Source: an uncultured bacterium
GTDB lineage: Bacteria; Actinomycetota; Coriobacteriia; Coriobacteriales; Coriobacteriaceae
Length of the DNA stretch: 20,220 nt
Assembly (NCBI GenBank): GCA_905215815.1
Contig: CAJMRN010000032.1
Coordinates: 1 to 20,220 of the forward strand
Reading direction: 5' to 3'
A program made the position numbers and the translations under genes. Of this stretch, positions 1 to 8,059 are shown one piece after another. The notes under the pieces are model-generated. The model was not told the origin of the DNA. It did no database searches and worked only from the letters and a program-made list of their open reading frames with translations. Numbering within the stretch: the stretch's first letter is position 1; every line of letters starts with the position of its first letter.

Positions 1-392
1 GCGACGCGCTTGCCAGCATGGGTGGAGCCGCCGCGACCGGCGCCGCCGTGGGCCTTGGCGCCGCAACCAGCATCGCCTCCAACATGGCAAGCCCTCGCGC
101 CCCGCAGCGTCCGCTTGCCCAGCTCGTCGACGTCGTGAGCGGCGAGAGCCACAGCATCACCTCCGCACAGGTGACCATCGGTCGCGAGCGCTCGGTTTCT
201 GACATCGCCCTGCGCGACCCCAACGTGTCGCGCCGTCATGCCCAGCTCACCTTTACCGGTTCGGACTGGTCGATCGAGGACCTCAATTCCACCAACGGCA
301 CGCTCGTCAACAACCGCCGCATCACGCGCTGCCCGCTGCGCAACGGCGACCTGCTGACGTTTGGCCTGAGCACGTTCGAATTTAGGGGATAG
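1..392 (+). CDS. fhaA: FHA-domain protein, FhaA-like, 5' end outside the window
   Basis: The reading frame is open to the left edge, so only the C-terminal part is visible. A Gly/Ala-rich linker is followed by one forkhead-associated domain, a phosphothreonine-binding module. FHA hallmarks are readable: the GRERS strand with its Gly and Arg, the SRRHA motif with the conserved Ser and His, and the NSTNGT turn with the phosphopeptide-contacting Asn. The domain runs to the C-terminus. In mycobacteria the first gene of this cluster (fhaA) has an N-terminal DUF3662 domain and a C-terminal FHA domain, and binds phosphorylated partners of the Ser/Thr kinase in wall synthesis. The same gene order here suggests the same role. 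The N-terminal domain cannot be checked. The methionine at 18 is probably internal. The stop at 390-392 lies 6 bases before the next start, which suggests co-transcription. Confidence 0.85.
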   Translation, partial: DALASMGGAAATGAAVGLGAATSIASNMASPRAPQRPLAQLVDVVSGESHSITSAQVTIGRERSVSDIALRDPNVSRRHAQLTFTGSDWSIEDLNSTNGTLVNNRRITRCPLRNGDLLTFGLSTFEFRG

Positions 393-398
393 TCGCTT

Positions 399-815
399 AT
401 GAACATCGATATCGTCCTGTTTGCAGGCCGCATTGTCCTGGTCGTCCTGCTCTACATCTTCCTGTTTGCCGTTATGAAGACCGGCGTGGGGCTCGTCCGC
501 GGCCAGCGCCGTGACTCGGCCATCTGGACGATCGATGTGGACAAGGGCCCGCGCGGCATCCGCGGCATCCACGTGGATATGCTCGGCCCCGTCATCGTCG
601 GCCGTTCGCCGTCGTCAGACATCTGCATCAACGAACCGTTTGTCTCGGCCTCGCATGCACGCTTTTCGCTGCAGGGCCCGGCACTTATTATCGAGGACCT
701 CAACTCGCTTAACGGCACGCTCGTCAACGGCCGCCAGCTGGTGGAGCCCGCAACGCTGCGCGAGGGCGACGAAGTCCAGATTGGCGACGTGGTCATGAAG
801 GTGAACCGTCGATGA
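399..815 (+). CDS. fhaB: Membrane-anchored FHA-domain protein, FhaB/FipA-like
   Basis: This 138-residue protein has one N-terminal membrane helix (about residues 5-25) and a cytoplasmic FHA domain at about residues 55-135. FHA features seen are GRSPSSD, the SASHARF motif and NSLNGT, where Leu replaces the more usual Thr but the phosphopeptide-contacting Asn is kept. The organisation matches mycobacterial FhaB (FipA), a phosphothreonine reader encoded upstream of pstP. The start is supported by an AGGGGAT ribosome site that overlaps the previous stop codon. The 3' end overlaps the next gene by four bases (ATGA), a sign of translational coupling. It probably docks a partner phosphorylated by the PASTA kinase to the membrane; the partner cannot be identified from this sequence. 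Confidence 0.85.
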   Translation: MNIDIVLFAGRIVLVVLLYIFLFAVMKTGVGLVRGQRRDSAIWTIDVDKGPRGIRGIHVDMLGPVIVGRSPSSDICINEPFVSASHARFSLQGPALIIEDLNSLNGTLVNGRQLVEPATLREGDEVQIGDVVMKVNRR

Positions 816-2752
816 TCGACGAGGAGAACAAGTCCGCAAACATGCCCGAGACGTCGGCTGCCCCCGCAGCCGCGCCGGCTCATGCCGCCCCGGCGGGCCC
901 TGCGCCCGTGGAGCCCGAGGACACTGTGTTCTCCCTGCCTCTTTCGCATGTGACGCAAGAATATCCGACATTGACCGACGACGAGGATGTCGAGGACAAC
1001 GCTGACGGCGGCACCGCCCCCATCGGTGTGCACGCCGCTGCCGAGCAGCCCGCGGTCCCGCAAGACACGCCCGCACCGGCTCACTTTGCCGAACCCGTCG
1101 CCACGGCGATTACCGAGAGCTCCGCGGTGTTTGCGGCTCCCGAGCCCGCGGCACCGGTGTTTCCCGTAGCGCCGGTACCCGCCGCCGCGCCCGAGCCCGC
1201 ATCTGCACCGGAGTCCGCGGCGGCTCCCTTCCCCGCGGCCGCATCGGCACCCGAGGCCATGCAGTCTGTGGCCGAAGACGTGCCCGCAGCAACGACGGAG
1301 GATGTCTCCCAGCCCCACGGCACGCCCGCGCACTTCGCGACGCCCGAGCCCGCAGCCGTCGCCCCGCAAGACGACGAGCCTGTCTACCGCACAACCGAAG
1401 AGCCCACCACGCCTAACGTTGACGACCCGAGCAACGATGCCGACACTGTCTCGCCCGGCGATACGGCCGAGATTGACGTTGCCGCCGTGGAGGCCAAACT
1501 TAAGGACCCCGGCTCGACCATGAGTTTTGAGCCGCTGACCGACGAGCGCATCGAGACCGACTCGACCTACGACGCCGGCACGACCACACAGCTCATGTGG
1601 GGCGCCCGCTCCGATGTCGGCTGCGTGCGCCCGCATAACGAAGACTCCTATCTGGTGCAATCGCCGCTCTTTTGCGTATGCGACGGCATGGGCGGCCACG
1701 CCGCCGGCGAGGTAGCCTCCTCCATCGCCGTCGAGACCATTGCCAAGACAGCGCCGCAGGCAGCCGACGCCGCACGACTGGCGGCAGCCGTCGAAGCGGC
1801 AAACGCCGCGGTGATCGAAGCCGCGCTCAACGGGCTTGGCAAGCCCGGTATGGGCTGCACGGCAACCTGCGCCTATATCGAAAACGACATGCTCGCTATC
1901 GCCCACGTGGGCGACTCGCGCGCCTATCTGCTCCACGAGGGCACGCTCATCCGCGTGACCCGCGACCACTCCTATGTGGAGGAGCTCGTGGACGCCGGCG
2001 AGATTACGGCAGACGAGGCGCGCGTCCACCCCAACCGCTCGGTCATCACCCGCGCCCTGGGCTCGGATCCCGCCATGTATGCCGACCACTTTACCCTGCA
2101 TGTCGAGGAAGGCGACCGCCTGATCCTGTGCTCGGACGGCCTTTCGAGCATGATTCCCGATAGCGATATCGAAAACATCGCCACACAGTCCTCGACCGCG
2201 CAGATTTGCGTCGACAACCTTGTTGACGCGGCACTGGTCGCCGGTGGGCACGACAACGTCACCGTGGTCGTCGTTGACCTGGTCGACGATGGCGTCATGC
2301 GCGAGGCAAAGCGCGTCCGCCGCCGCAACATCACCATTGCCGCCGTCTTGGGCATCGCTTTTGTGCTGGCGGCAGCCATCTGGGCCTACACGGGTATCAC
2401 CAGCTCGTACTACCTGGGCACCTACAAGGACACCGTCGCGGTCTACCGGGGGATTCCCGGCAAGCCGCTCGGCCTTAAGCTGCACTGGCTCGAGAGCACG
2501 ACCACCATCGAGCTGTCCGACCTGCCCGAAGACACGCAAAATCGCCTGAAGGCGGGTATTCAGCAGACGAGCATCGACGATGCGCAGGACACTATCTCCA
2601 AGTACCGCCATCAGATCGACGAGGAGCAGACCCGTCAGGTGATTGACGCGCAAACAATTCGCAATAACACCGACCAGAGTTCGACCTCCGAATCGGATTC
2701 CGAGAAAACCGCCGAACAGTCCGCCGAGGCCGAAGCCTCCGATAAGAATTAG
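812..2752 (+). CDS. pstP: Membrane PP2C-family Ser/Thr protein phosphatase with long N-terminal extension
   Basis: The product has 646 residues. Residues 1 to about 255 form an Ala/Pro/Glu-rich, low-complexity extension. Residues about 261-500 are a PPM/PP2C catalytic domain. Metal-binding motifs are visible: NEDSY with Asp278, DGMGG with Asp291, HVGDSRAYL, the SDGLSS motif and GGHDNVT with Asp481. A basic stretch (KRVRRRN) precedes one membrane helix at about 507-529, and the rest is a short extracytoplasmic tail rich in Gln, Ser and Glu. Mycobacterial PstP has catalytic domain, one membrane helix and an outer region, and it dephosphorylates PknA/PknB and their substrates. Gene order supports that role here. 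The long N-terminal extension is unusual, since PstP normally begins with the catalytic domain. The start overlaps the fhaB stop, and the next gene begins 16 bases downstream. Confidence 0.92.
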   Translation: MIDEENKSANMPETSAAPAAAPAHAAPAGPAPVEPEDTVFSLPLSHVTQEYPTLTDDEDVEDNADGGTAPIGVHAAAEQPAVPQDTPAPAHFAEPVATAITESSAVFAAPEPAAPVFPVAPVPAAAPEPASAPESAAAPFPAAASAPEAMQSVAEDVPAATTEDVSQPHGTPAHFATPEPAAVAPQDDEPVYRTTEEPTTPNVDDPSNDADTVSPGDTAEIDVAAVEAKLKDPGSTMSFEPLTDERIETDSTYDAGTTTQLMWGARSDVGCVRPHNEDSYLVQSPLFCVCDGMGGHAAGEVASSIAVETIAKTAPQAADAARLAAAVEAANAAVIEAALNGLGKPGMGCTATCAYIENDMLAIAHVGDSRAYLLHEGTLIRVTRDHSYVEELVDAGEITADEARVHPNRSVITRALGSDPAMYADHFTLHVEEGDRLILCSDGLSSMIPDSDIENIATQSSTAQICVDNLVDAALVAGGHDNVTVVVVDLVDDGVMREAKRVRRRNITIAAVLGIAFVLAAAIWAYTGITSSYYLGTYKDTVAVYRGIPGKPLGLKLHWLESTTTIELSDLPEDTQNRLKAGIQQTSIDDAQDTISKYRHQIDEEQTRQVIDAQTIRNNTDQSSTSESDSEKTAEQSAEAEASDKN

Positions 2753-2768
2753 AAAGGGAGTGCCGCTT

Positions 2769-5639
2769 ATGAGTCGCCGCAACACCGAACTGCTTTTGCT
2801 CATCGCCTCGGCGTTCCCCGTCATCCTGCTGTATGCGATGTACGTGCTCACCGCAGGCGCCGCCATCTCGTTTGAAACACTTGCCGTTCCGATCGGTCTC
2901 TTTGCCGCCTTCGCCGCGGCGCATATCGCCGTGCGCATTCTGGCACCCGGCGCCGACCCGGCCATCCTGCCCATCGTCTTTGTGCTTTCGGGCATTGGCA
3001 TCACGTTTGTGACGCGCTTGGCGCCCACGCTCGCCATCTCGCAGCTCGTCATCCTGTTTATCTCGGTGGCGTTGATGGTAGGTACGCTTGCGCTGGTCAA
3101 AAACCTCGACGTGGTCATGCGCTACAAGTACACCTTTGGCATCATCGGCATCATCTTGCTGATGCTGCCCATCTTTATCGGCACCACGATCTCGGGCTCC
3201 AAACTGTGGATTCGCATCGCCGGCTTTACCATTCAGCCCGGCGAGTTCGCCAAGGTCTTTATCGTGCTGTTCCTAGCCGGTTACCTGGCCGAAAACCGCG
3301 AACTGCTCTCTATCTCCAACCGCAAGATCTTGGGTCTTAAGATTCCGCGTCTGCGCCTGCTGCTGCCGCTGTTCGCAGTCTGGGGCGTATGCCTGCTCGT
3401 CGTTGTCTTCGAACGTGACCTGGGCTCGGCCTTGCTGTTCTACACCATCTTCTTGCTGATGCTTTACGTTGCCACGGGTCGTTTCTCGTATGTCATCATC
3501 GGCCTTGCGCTCTTGGCCGTGGGGGCTGTGGGCGCCTACAAGTTCCTGTCGCACGTCCAGGTGCGTTTCCAGATCTGGGCCGATCCCTTTAAGGACGCGC
3601 AGGGTCAGGGCTACCAGATTGTCCAGTCCCTCTTCTCGCTGGCCGACGGCGGCCTTGTTGGCGTCGGCATTGGCAACGGTATGGCCAATAACATCCCCGT
3701 CGTCGAGTCCGACTTTATCTTCTCGGCTATCGGCGAGGAGATGGGCCTTTTGGGCGGCGGCGCCGTTCTTATCCTGTTTATGCTCTTTGCCGTACGCGGC
3801 CTGACCACGGCGGCCCGTGCCAAGTCCGACCTTGCCGCCTTTAGCGCCACCGGTCTTACGGCCGCTATCAGCTTCCAGGCCTTCTTAATCGTTGGCGGCG
3901 TTACCCGCCTGATCCCGCTGACCGGCGTCACTCTGCCCTTTATGAGCCAGGGCGGCTCCTCGCTGCTGGCAAGCTTTATCATCGTCGCGCTTTTGCTGCG
4001 CGCCGGTGACGAGGCAACCGGTCGCGAGGCCGAGCTTACCGGCACCGGCACCATGGCCGCCATCACTGACGACCAGGTCGCCTCGGCGTCCTCCCCGGCC
4101 GGCACGCGCTTCGCCACTTCATCTTCGTACGCCCGTGGCAGCCACTCCGCCGCCTCGCGCATGCGCCGCCGCCTGCTCGACACGCCCGAATCCGGCGTGC
4201 TCGGCCGCGTGGCGCTCGCCAATCGACTGACCCGCGCCGTGTTCGCCTTTACGGCGCTGTTCGCCATCCTTATCGGCAACCTCACCTATGTCCAGGTCAT
4301 CAAGGCCAAGGACTATCAGGACATGCCGACCAACAACCACACCATCGCCCGCTCCAAGTACATCCAGCGCGGCTCCATCATCACGTCCGACGGCGTGACG
4401 CTGGCCGAGTCGCTGCAGCAGGAGGATGGAACCTACGCCCGCTCCTACCCCAACGGAAACATGGCCGCTCACGTGGTGGGCTATGTAAGCCAGCAGTACG
4501 GCACCGCGGGTGTCGAGAGCGTCATGAACGACACGCTCACCGGCTCCAAGGATTATTCCAGCTGGAACAACGCCCTCGCGTCGCTCGCGGGCCAAAACCA
4601 ACCGGGCAACACCGCCAAGCTCACCATCGACTCGCGCATCCAGACGGCTGCCGAGCAGGCACTCAAGGGCTTTAAGGGCGCCGTGGTGGTTATGGATCCG
4701 CGCACCGGCGCGGTCCTCGCATGCGCCAGCTCGCCCACCTACGACAACACCAACATCGACGCCCTAATGCAATCGGGTGGTGGCGAGGACGGCTCCATGT
4801 ACGACCGCGCCATGAACGCGCTCTACACCCCGGGCTCCACGTTTAAGGTCGTCACGCTTGCCGCGGCACTCGAGACCGGCACCGCCAGCCTTTCGAGCAC
4901 TTACAAGGCGCCCAGCTCCATGGATATCGGCAACGCACCGGTCACCAACTACGCCAATGAGAGCTTCGGCACCATCAGCCTCCAGCAGGCCTTTGCCGTA
5001 TCGTCCAACGTCGTCTTTGGCCAGGTAGCCAACGAGGTCGGCGCCAACTCTCTCGTCCAGTTTGCCAACGCCTTTGGCTACGGCCAAAAGCTCGGCCAGG
5101 ACCTGACCGCCGCAGCTTCCATCATGGCCGACCCCTCGCTCATGACCGAGTGGGAGACCGCCTGGGCAGGCGCCGGCCAGCCCGTCGGCATGGACCACAC
5201 GCCAGGCCCGCAGACCACCGTCATGCAAAACTGCGTGATAGCGGCGGCCATCGCCAACAGCGGCGTGGTCATGGACCCGTTCTTCGTGGCCCAAGTGCTC
5301 GCCCCCGACGGAACCGTGGTCAAGACCACGCAGTCCCGCTCGCTCGGCCAGGCCGTCAGCGCCACCACGGCCGAGCAGGTCAAGCAGGCCATGCTCGCGG
5401 TTGTCCAGTCCGGCACCGGCACCGATGCCCAGATTCCGGGCGTCAAGGTCGCCGGCAAGACCGGTTCGGCCGAGACTGGCGGCACCAACGTCAACTCGAT
5501 GTTCGTCGGCTTCGCACCTTACGATTCACCCACGGTCGCTATCTCGGTGGCTTTGGAGGATTACGACAAGCACGACGTCAAGGCGGCCAAGATCGCCGGC
5601 ATCGTCCTGACCGCGGCACTTGCCGCCCAAGGAGCGTGA
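2769..5639 (+). CDS. SEDS glycosyltransferase (RodA/FtsW) fused to class B penicillin-binding protein
   Basis: The product is a 956-residue bifunctional peptidoglycan synthase. Residues about 8-410 form the polytopic SEDS domain, a lipid II polymerase. Signatures are GQGYQIVQS, the ESDFIFSAIGEE segment with Asp315 in the conserved acidic motif, and PFMSQGGSS at 390-398. A cytoplasmic linker of about 75 residues leads to one membrane helix (490-512) and a D,D-transpeptidase domain with STFK (catalytic Ser690, Lys693), SSN (745-747) and KTG (897-899). The transpeptidase half is close in size to mycobacterial PbpA, and the SEDS half to RodA, which are adjacent separate genes there. I chose the ATG at 2769 because GAAAGGGAG lies just upstream and the SEDS domain starts directly after it. 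The frame is open further upstream only inside pstP. RodA or FtsW identity cannot be settled by eye; gene order favours RodA-PbpA. Confidence 0.93.
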   Translation: MSRRNTELLLLIASAFPVILLYAMYVLTAGAAISFETLAVPIGLFAAFAAAHIAVRILAPGADPAILPIVFVLSGIGITFVTRLAPTLAISQLVILFISVALMVGTLALVKNLDVVMRYKYTFGIIGIILLMLPIFIGTTISGSKLWIRIAGFTIQPGEFAKVFIVLFLAGYLAENRELLSISNRKILGLKIPRLRLLLPLFAVWGVCLLVVVFERDLGSALLFYTIFLLMLYVATGRFSYVIIGLALLAVGAVGAYKFLSHVQVRFQIWADPFKDAQGQGYQIVQSLFSLADGGLVGVGIGNGMANNIPVVESDFIFSAIGEEMGLLGGGAVLILFMLFAVRGLTTAARAKSDLAAFSATGLTAAISFQAFLIVGGVTRLIPLTGVTLPFMSQGGSSLLASFIIVALLLRAGDEATGREAELTGTGTMAAITDDQVASASSPAGTRFATSSSYARGSHSAASRMRRRLLDTPESGVLGRVALANRLTRAVFAFTALFAILIGNLTYVQVIKAKDYQDMPTNNHTIARSKYIQRGSIITSDGVTLAESLQQEDGTYARSYPNGNMAAHVVGYVSQQYGTAGVESVMNDTLTGSKDYSSWNNALASLAGQNQPGNTAKLTIDSRIQTAAEQALKGFKGAVVVMDPRTGAVLACASSPTYDNTNIDALMQSGGGEDGSMYDRAMNALYTPGSTFKVVTLAAALETGTASLSSTYKAPSSMDIGNAPVTNYANESFGTISLQQAFAVSSNVVFGQVANEVGANSLVQFANAFGYGQKLGQDLTAAASIMADPSLMTEWETAWAGAGQPVGMDHTPGPQTTVMQNCVIAAAIANSGVVMDPFFVAQVLAPDGTVVKTTQSRSLGQAVSATTAEQVKQAMLAVVQSGTGTDAQIPGVKVAGKTGSAETGGTNVNSMFVGFAPYDSPTVAISVALEDYDKHDVKAAKIAGIVLTAALAAQGA

Positions 5640-5689
5640 TGCCCGTGATCGAAGCACGAGCATGTGGTGCACCGCAGCCAACAGGCTAG
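5639..5689 (+). CDS. Possible 16-codon mini-ORF between the synthase and the kinase
   Basis: An ATG overlaps the stop of the SEDS-PBP gene (TGATG) and is preceded by a perfect AAGGAG ribosome site at 5629-5634. The frame encodes 16 residues beginning MPVIEAR and stops at 5687-5689. It could be a translationally coupled leader that keeps ribosomes on the message before the kinase, or it could be chance. It is not in frame with the kinase gene. No homology is recognised. Confidence 0.2.
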   Translation: MPVIEARACGAPQPTG

Positions 5690-5771
5690 CGGCAACGCGC
5701 CACACGGCCCCAGCGGCCACATCGTAGGTACTACACACATCGTTGAGCGAATAGTTATGTTAGGAGCAGGA

Positions 5772-7733
5772 ATGGAACAGAGGGTCCTCGGGGGAAGATA
5801 CCTCCTCAAGGATAAGGTGGGAACAGGCGGCATGGCGACCGTCTACCGTGCACAGGACCAGGTCCTCGACCGCACGGTTGCCGTCAAGATCATGCTGCCG
5901 CAGTATGCTGGCGACGCAACCTTCGCCGCACGCTTTAAGCAGGAGGCCCAGGCAGCAGCCGGTCTCTCCTCCCCCTATATCGTGGGCGTCTACGATTGGG
6001 GCAAGGACGGCGACACCTATTACATCGTCATGGAGTACCTGCGCGGCACCGACCTTAAGAGCGGCATCAAGAGCCACGGCGCCCTCGACCCCAAGAAGGT
6101 CGCCCAGATCGGCTCGCAGATCAGCTCCGCGCTTTCGGTCGCCCACAAGCACGAAATCATCCACCGCGACATTAAGCCGCAGAACATCATGGTGCTGCCC
6201 GACGGCAACATCAAGGTGATGGACTTTGGCATCGCACGCGCCAAGAACAGCCACCTCACGCAAGACAACAACGTGCTGGGAACCGCCCACTACGTCAGCC
6301 CCGAGCAGACCCGCGGTCAGGACCTCGGCCCCACCTCGGATATCTACTCGCTGGGCGTCGTGATGTACGAGTGCGCCACCGGCCGCGTTCCCTTTGACGG
6401 TGACGACGCCATCTCGGTCGCACTCAAGCAGGTCAACGAGCTGCCTATTCCGCCGAGCCAGATCAACTCCGGTGTCGACGCCGACCTTGAGCGCATCATC
6501 CTCAAGTGCATGGAGAAAGACCCGGCAAACCGCTTCCAGACCGCCGACGAGCTGCGTCAGGTGCTCAACAGCTACCTGTCGGGCCGTGCCGTCAACGTCT
6601 CGGAGCCCACGCGCATCATCGGTGCCCCCGGTGAGCTGGGCGCCACCAAGACTCGCGAGCTTTCCGATCAGACGCGCGCCATGGTGCGTCCCGTCTCGGG
6701 CGTGAGCGGCCAGAATACCACCCGTAGCTCGGTTTCGGGCTCCACCGGCTCCTACGAGGTCGAAAAGCCCAAATCCAACAAGAACAAGATCATCGCCGCC
6801 GTGGTGGCAGCCGTTGCCGTCATCTGCATCGTGGTGGCCTTTGCCACAGGACTCTTTGGCGGCGAGCAGGTCACCGTGCCCGATGTGCTGGGCAAGGACC
6901 AGCAGACTGCCGTCGAGCTGATCAAGGAAGCCGGCCTCGAGGTCGGCACCATCGACCAAAGCTACAACGACGATGTCGACGAGGGCAAGGTCGCCGAGCA
7001 GACGCCCAACGGCAACACCAAGAAGGCCAAGGGCACCAAGGTGAACCTGGTAATCTCCAAGGGTCCCAAGCCCTCCGAGAAGGTTGAGGTTCCCCATCTT
7101 GTCGGCCTGACCAAGGACCAGGCCGAGGCCGCGCTGGCAAGCGTTGGCCTGAAGGGCAACGCCTCCGAGGAGGCCAACGAGGCCGATGAGGGCCAGGTCT
7201 TTGAGCAGGGCACCGAAGCCGGTAAGGAAGTCGCGAAGGGCACGACCATCTCGTACAAGGTCTCGAGCGGCCCGGATACCACGTCCGTCCCCGACCTGAC
7301 CGACATGACCGAGGCCCAGGCGCGCAACGCCCTCGATATGGCAGGCTTTGGCGTCGACGTGAGCTACCAGGAGAACGACTCGGTTACCGAGGGCACCGTG
7401 ATCAGCTGGAACCCCAGCGGCAAGCAGAAGCCCGGCGCCACGATTACCGTCGTCATTGCCAAGAAGTCCGGCAAGGCCACCGTCCCGGGCAACCTGTACG
7501 GCAAGAGTATTTCCGCCGCCGTTACCGCGCTCAACAACGCCGGTTTCTATAACATCGGCTTCTGTGACCAGAACGGCAATCCCGTGAGCGGTAACGAGGA
7601 TGCCACCGTTACGGGCGTCTCCCCCACCGGCAAGCAGTCCACCGACAGCACGATCACGCTAACAGTCGCACTTTCTGGCTCGGGTTCGGGCTCTGGCTCG
7701 GGCACGGGTGACGATTCCGGTACGACCAACTAG
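5772..7733 (+). CDS. pknB: PknB-type transmembrane Ser/Thr kinase with four PASTA repeats
   Basis: The product has 653 residues. Residues about 9-270 form a Hanks-type kinase: glycine loop GTGGMATV, VAVK with Lys39, catalytic HRDIKPQN with Asp133, DFG with Asp151, and the activation segment ending in GTAHYVSPEQ. A juxtamembrane Ser/Thr-rich stretch is followed by one membrane helix at about 340-362. Four extracellular PASTA repeats begin near 366, 437, 502 and 567; the fourth is divergent. The protein ends in a Ser-Gly repeat tail. PASTA domains bind peptidoglycan fragments or lipid II and couple wall status to kinase activity. I chose the ATG at 5772 because AGGAG sits five bases upstream; ATGs at 5757 and 5664 lack a good site. 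This is the only kinase gene in the cluster, whereas mycobacteria have pknA and pknB here. It is the last gene before a strong terminator. Confidence 0.94.
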   Translation: MEQRVLGGRYLLKDKVGTGGMATVYRAQDQVLDRTVAVKIMLPQYAGDATFAARFKQEAQAAAGLSSPYIVGVYDWGKDGDTYYIVMEYLRGTDLKSGIKSHGALDPKKVAQIGSQISSALSVAHKHEIIHRDIKPQNIMVLPDGNIKVMDFGIARAKNSHLTQDNNVLGTAHYVSPEQTRGQDLGPTSDIYSLGVVMYECATGRVPFDGDDAISVALKQVNELPIPPSQINSGVDADLERIILKCMEKDPANRFQTADELRQVLNSYLSGRAVNVSEPTRIIGAPGELGATKTRELSDQTRAMVRPVSGVSGQNTTRSSVSGSTGSYEVEKPKSNKNKIIAAVVAAVAVICIVVAFATGLFGGEQVTVPDVLGKDQQTAVELIKEAGLEVGTIDQSYNDDVDEGKVAEQTPNGNTKKAKGTKVNLVISKGPKPSEKVEVPHLVGLTKDQAEAALASVGLKGNASEEANEADEGQVFEQGTEAGKEVAKGTTISYKVSSGPDTTSVPDLTDMTEAQARNALDMAGFGVDVSYQENDSVTEGTVISWNPSGKQKPGATITVVIAKKSGKATVPGNLYGKSISAAVTALNNAGFYNIGFCDQNGNPVSGNEDATVTGVSPTGKQSTDSTITLTVALSGSGSGSGSGTGDDSGTTN

Positions 7734-7785
7734 TCGCCACCCCACCGCTTATCGCGGCTTTCGCCGCAAACATATTCGCTCACAG

Positions 7786-7824
7786 GCGCCCGCTTGCTCC
7801 CCCAGCAAGCGGGCGCTTTCTTTA
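7786..7824 (+). terminator. Intrinsic terminator after the kinase gene
   Basis: A perfect 13-bp stem (7786-7798 with 7804-7816) closes a five-C loop and is followed by TTTCTTTAT. It lies 53 bases past the kinase stop and would end the wall-growth transcript. Confidence 0.9.
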
Positions 7825-7863
7825 TCTGAAGCAGCGAATACTCCGGCATGCCTTAAACCAGAA

Positions 7864-7892
7864 GAGCCCGGCACCGTAGCGGTACCAGGCTC
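7864..7892 (-). terminator. Hairpin terminator downstream of tRNA-Arg
   Basis: Read on the minus strand, a 13-bp stem with two G-U pairs and a three-base loop lies 13 bases past the tRNA 3' end. It is followed by TTCTGGTTTAAGG, a weak T tract, so termination is likely but not strong. Confidence 0.55.
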
Positions 7893-7905
7893 GATATTCC
7901 TCTAG

Positions 7906-7978
7906 TGCCCCCGGGCGGATTCGAACCGTCGACACCCGCTTTAGGAGAGCGGTGCTCTATCCCCTGAGCTACGGAGGC
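7906..7978 (-). tRNA. tRNA-Arg (anticodon CCU)
   Basis: The 73-base minus-strand sequence folds as a full cloverleaf: a 7-bp acceptor stem (GCCTCCG with CGGGGGC, one U-G pair), a 4-bp D stem, and a perfect 5-bp anticodon stem. The anticodon loop is CTCCTAA, giving anticodon CCT at 7943-7945, which reads the arginine codon AGG. The T loop is TTCGAAT. The T stem has one A-C mismatch (position 50 against 64). The discriminator base is A and no CCA is encoded, so CCA must be added by nucleotidyltransferase. Confidence 0.95.
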
Positions 7979-7988
7979 ATGTTGTACT

Positions 7989-7994
7989 AGTGTA
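7989..7994 (-). promoter_or_regulatory. Candidate -10 box for tRNA-Arg
   Basis: On the minus strand TACACT lies 10 bases before the mature tRNA 5' end, a suitable place for a -10 element. No convincing -35 hexamer is seen at normal spacing. Confidence 0.35.
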
Positions 7995-8037
7995 GCAGAT
8001 TTACGCCGTTGTAATACAGCGTATAGCCACTCTTCGA

Positions 8038-8053
8038 AGTTGCGGTGGAACAG
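8038..8053. repeat. Single arm of the AGTTGCGGTG palindromic repeat family
   Basis: The 16 bases AGTTGCGGTGGAACAG match the outer arm of the palindromic repeats at 11894-11960 and 18903-18969. No complementary right arm is found in the following 300 bases. Instead the arm runs almost directly into the alternating-motif array starting at 8060, so this may be a decayed or recombined copy. Confidence 0.6.
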
Positions 8054-8059
8054 CCCTCC

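Noticed and set aside
452..3118. 888-residue open frame on the minus strand
   Set aside because: It is antisense to fhaB, pstP and the start of the SEDS-PBP gene, all of which have clear domain motifs. Its translation is Arg/Gly/Cys-rich without domains, typical of a shadow frame in high-GC DNA.
5760..7097. 445-residue open frame on the minus strand
   Set aside because: It is antisense to the kinase domain and first PASTA repeat; the composition is that of a shadow frame.
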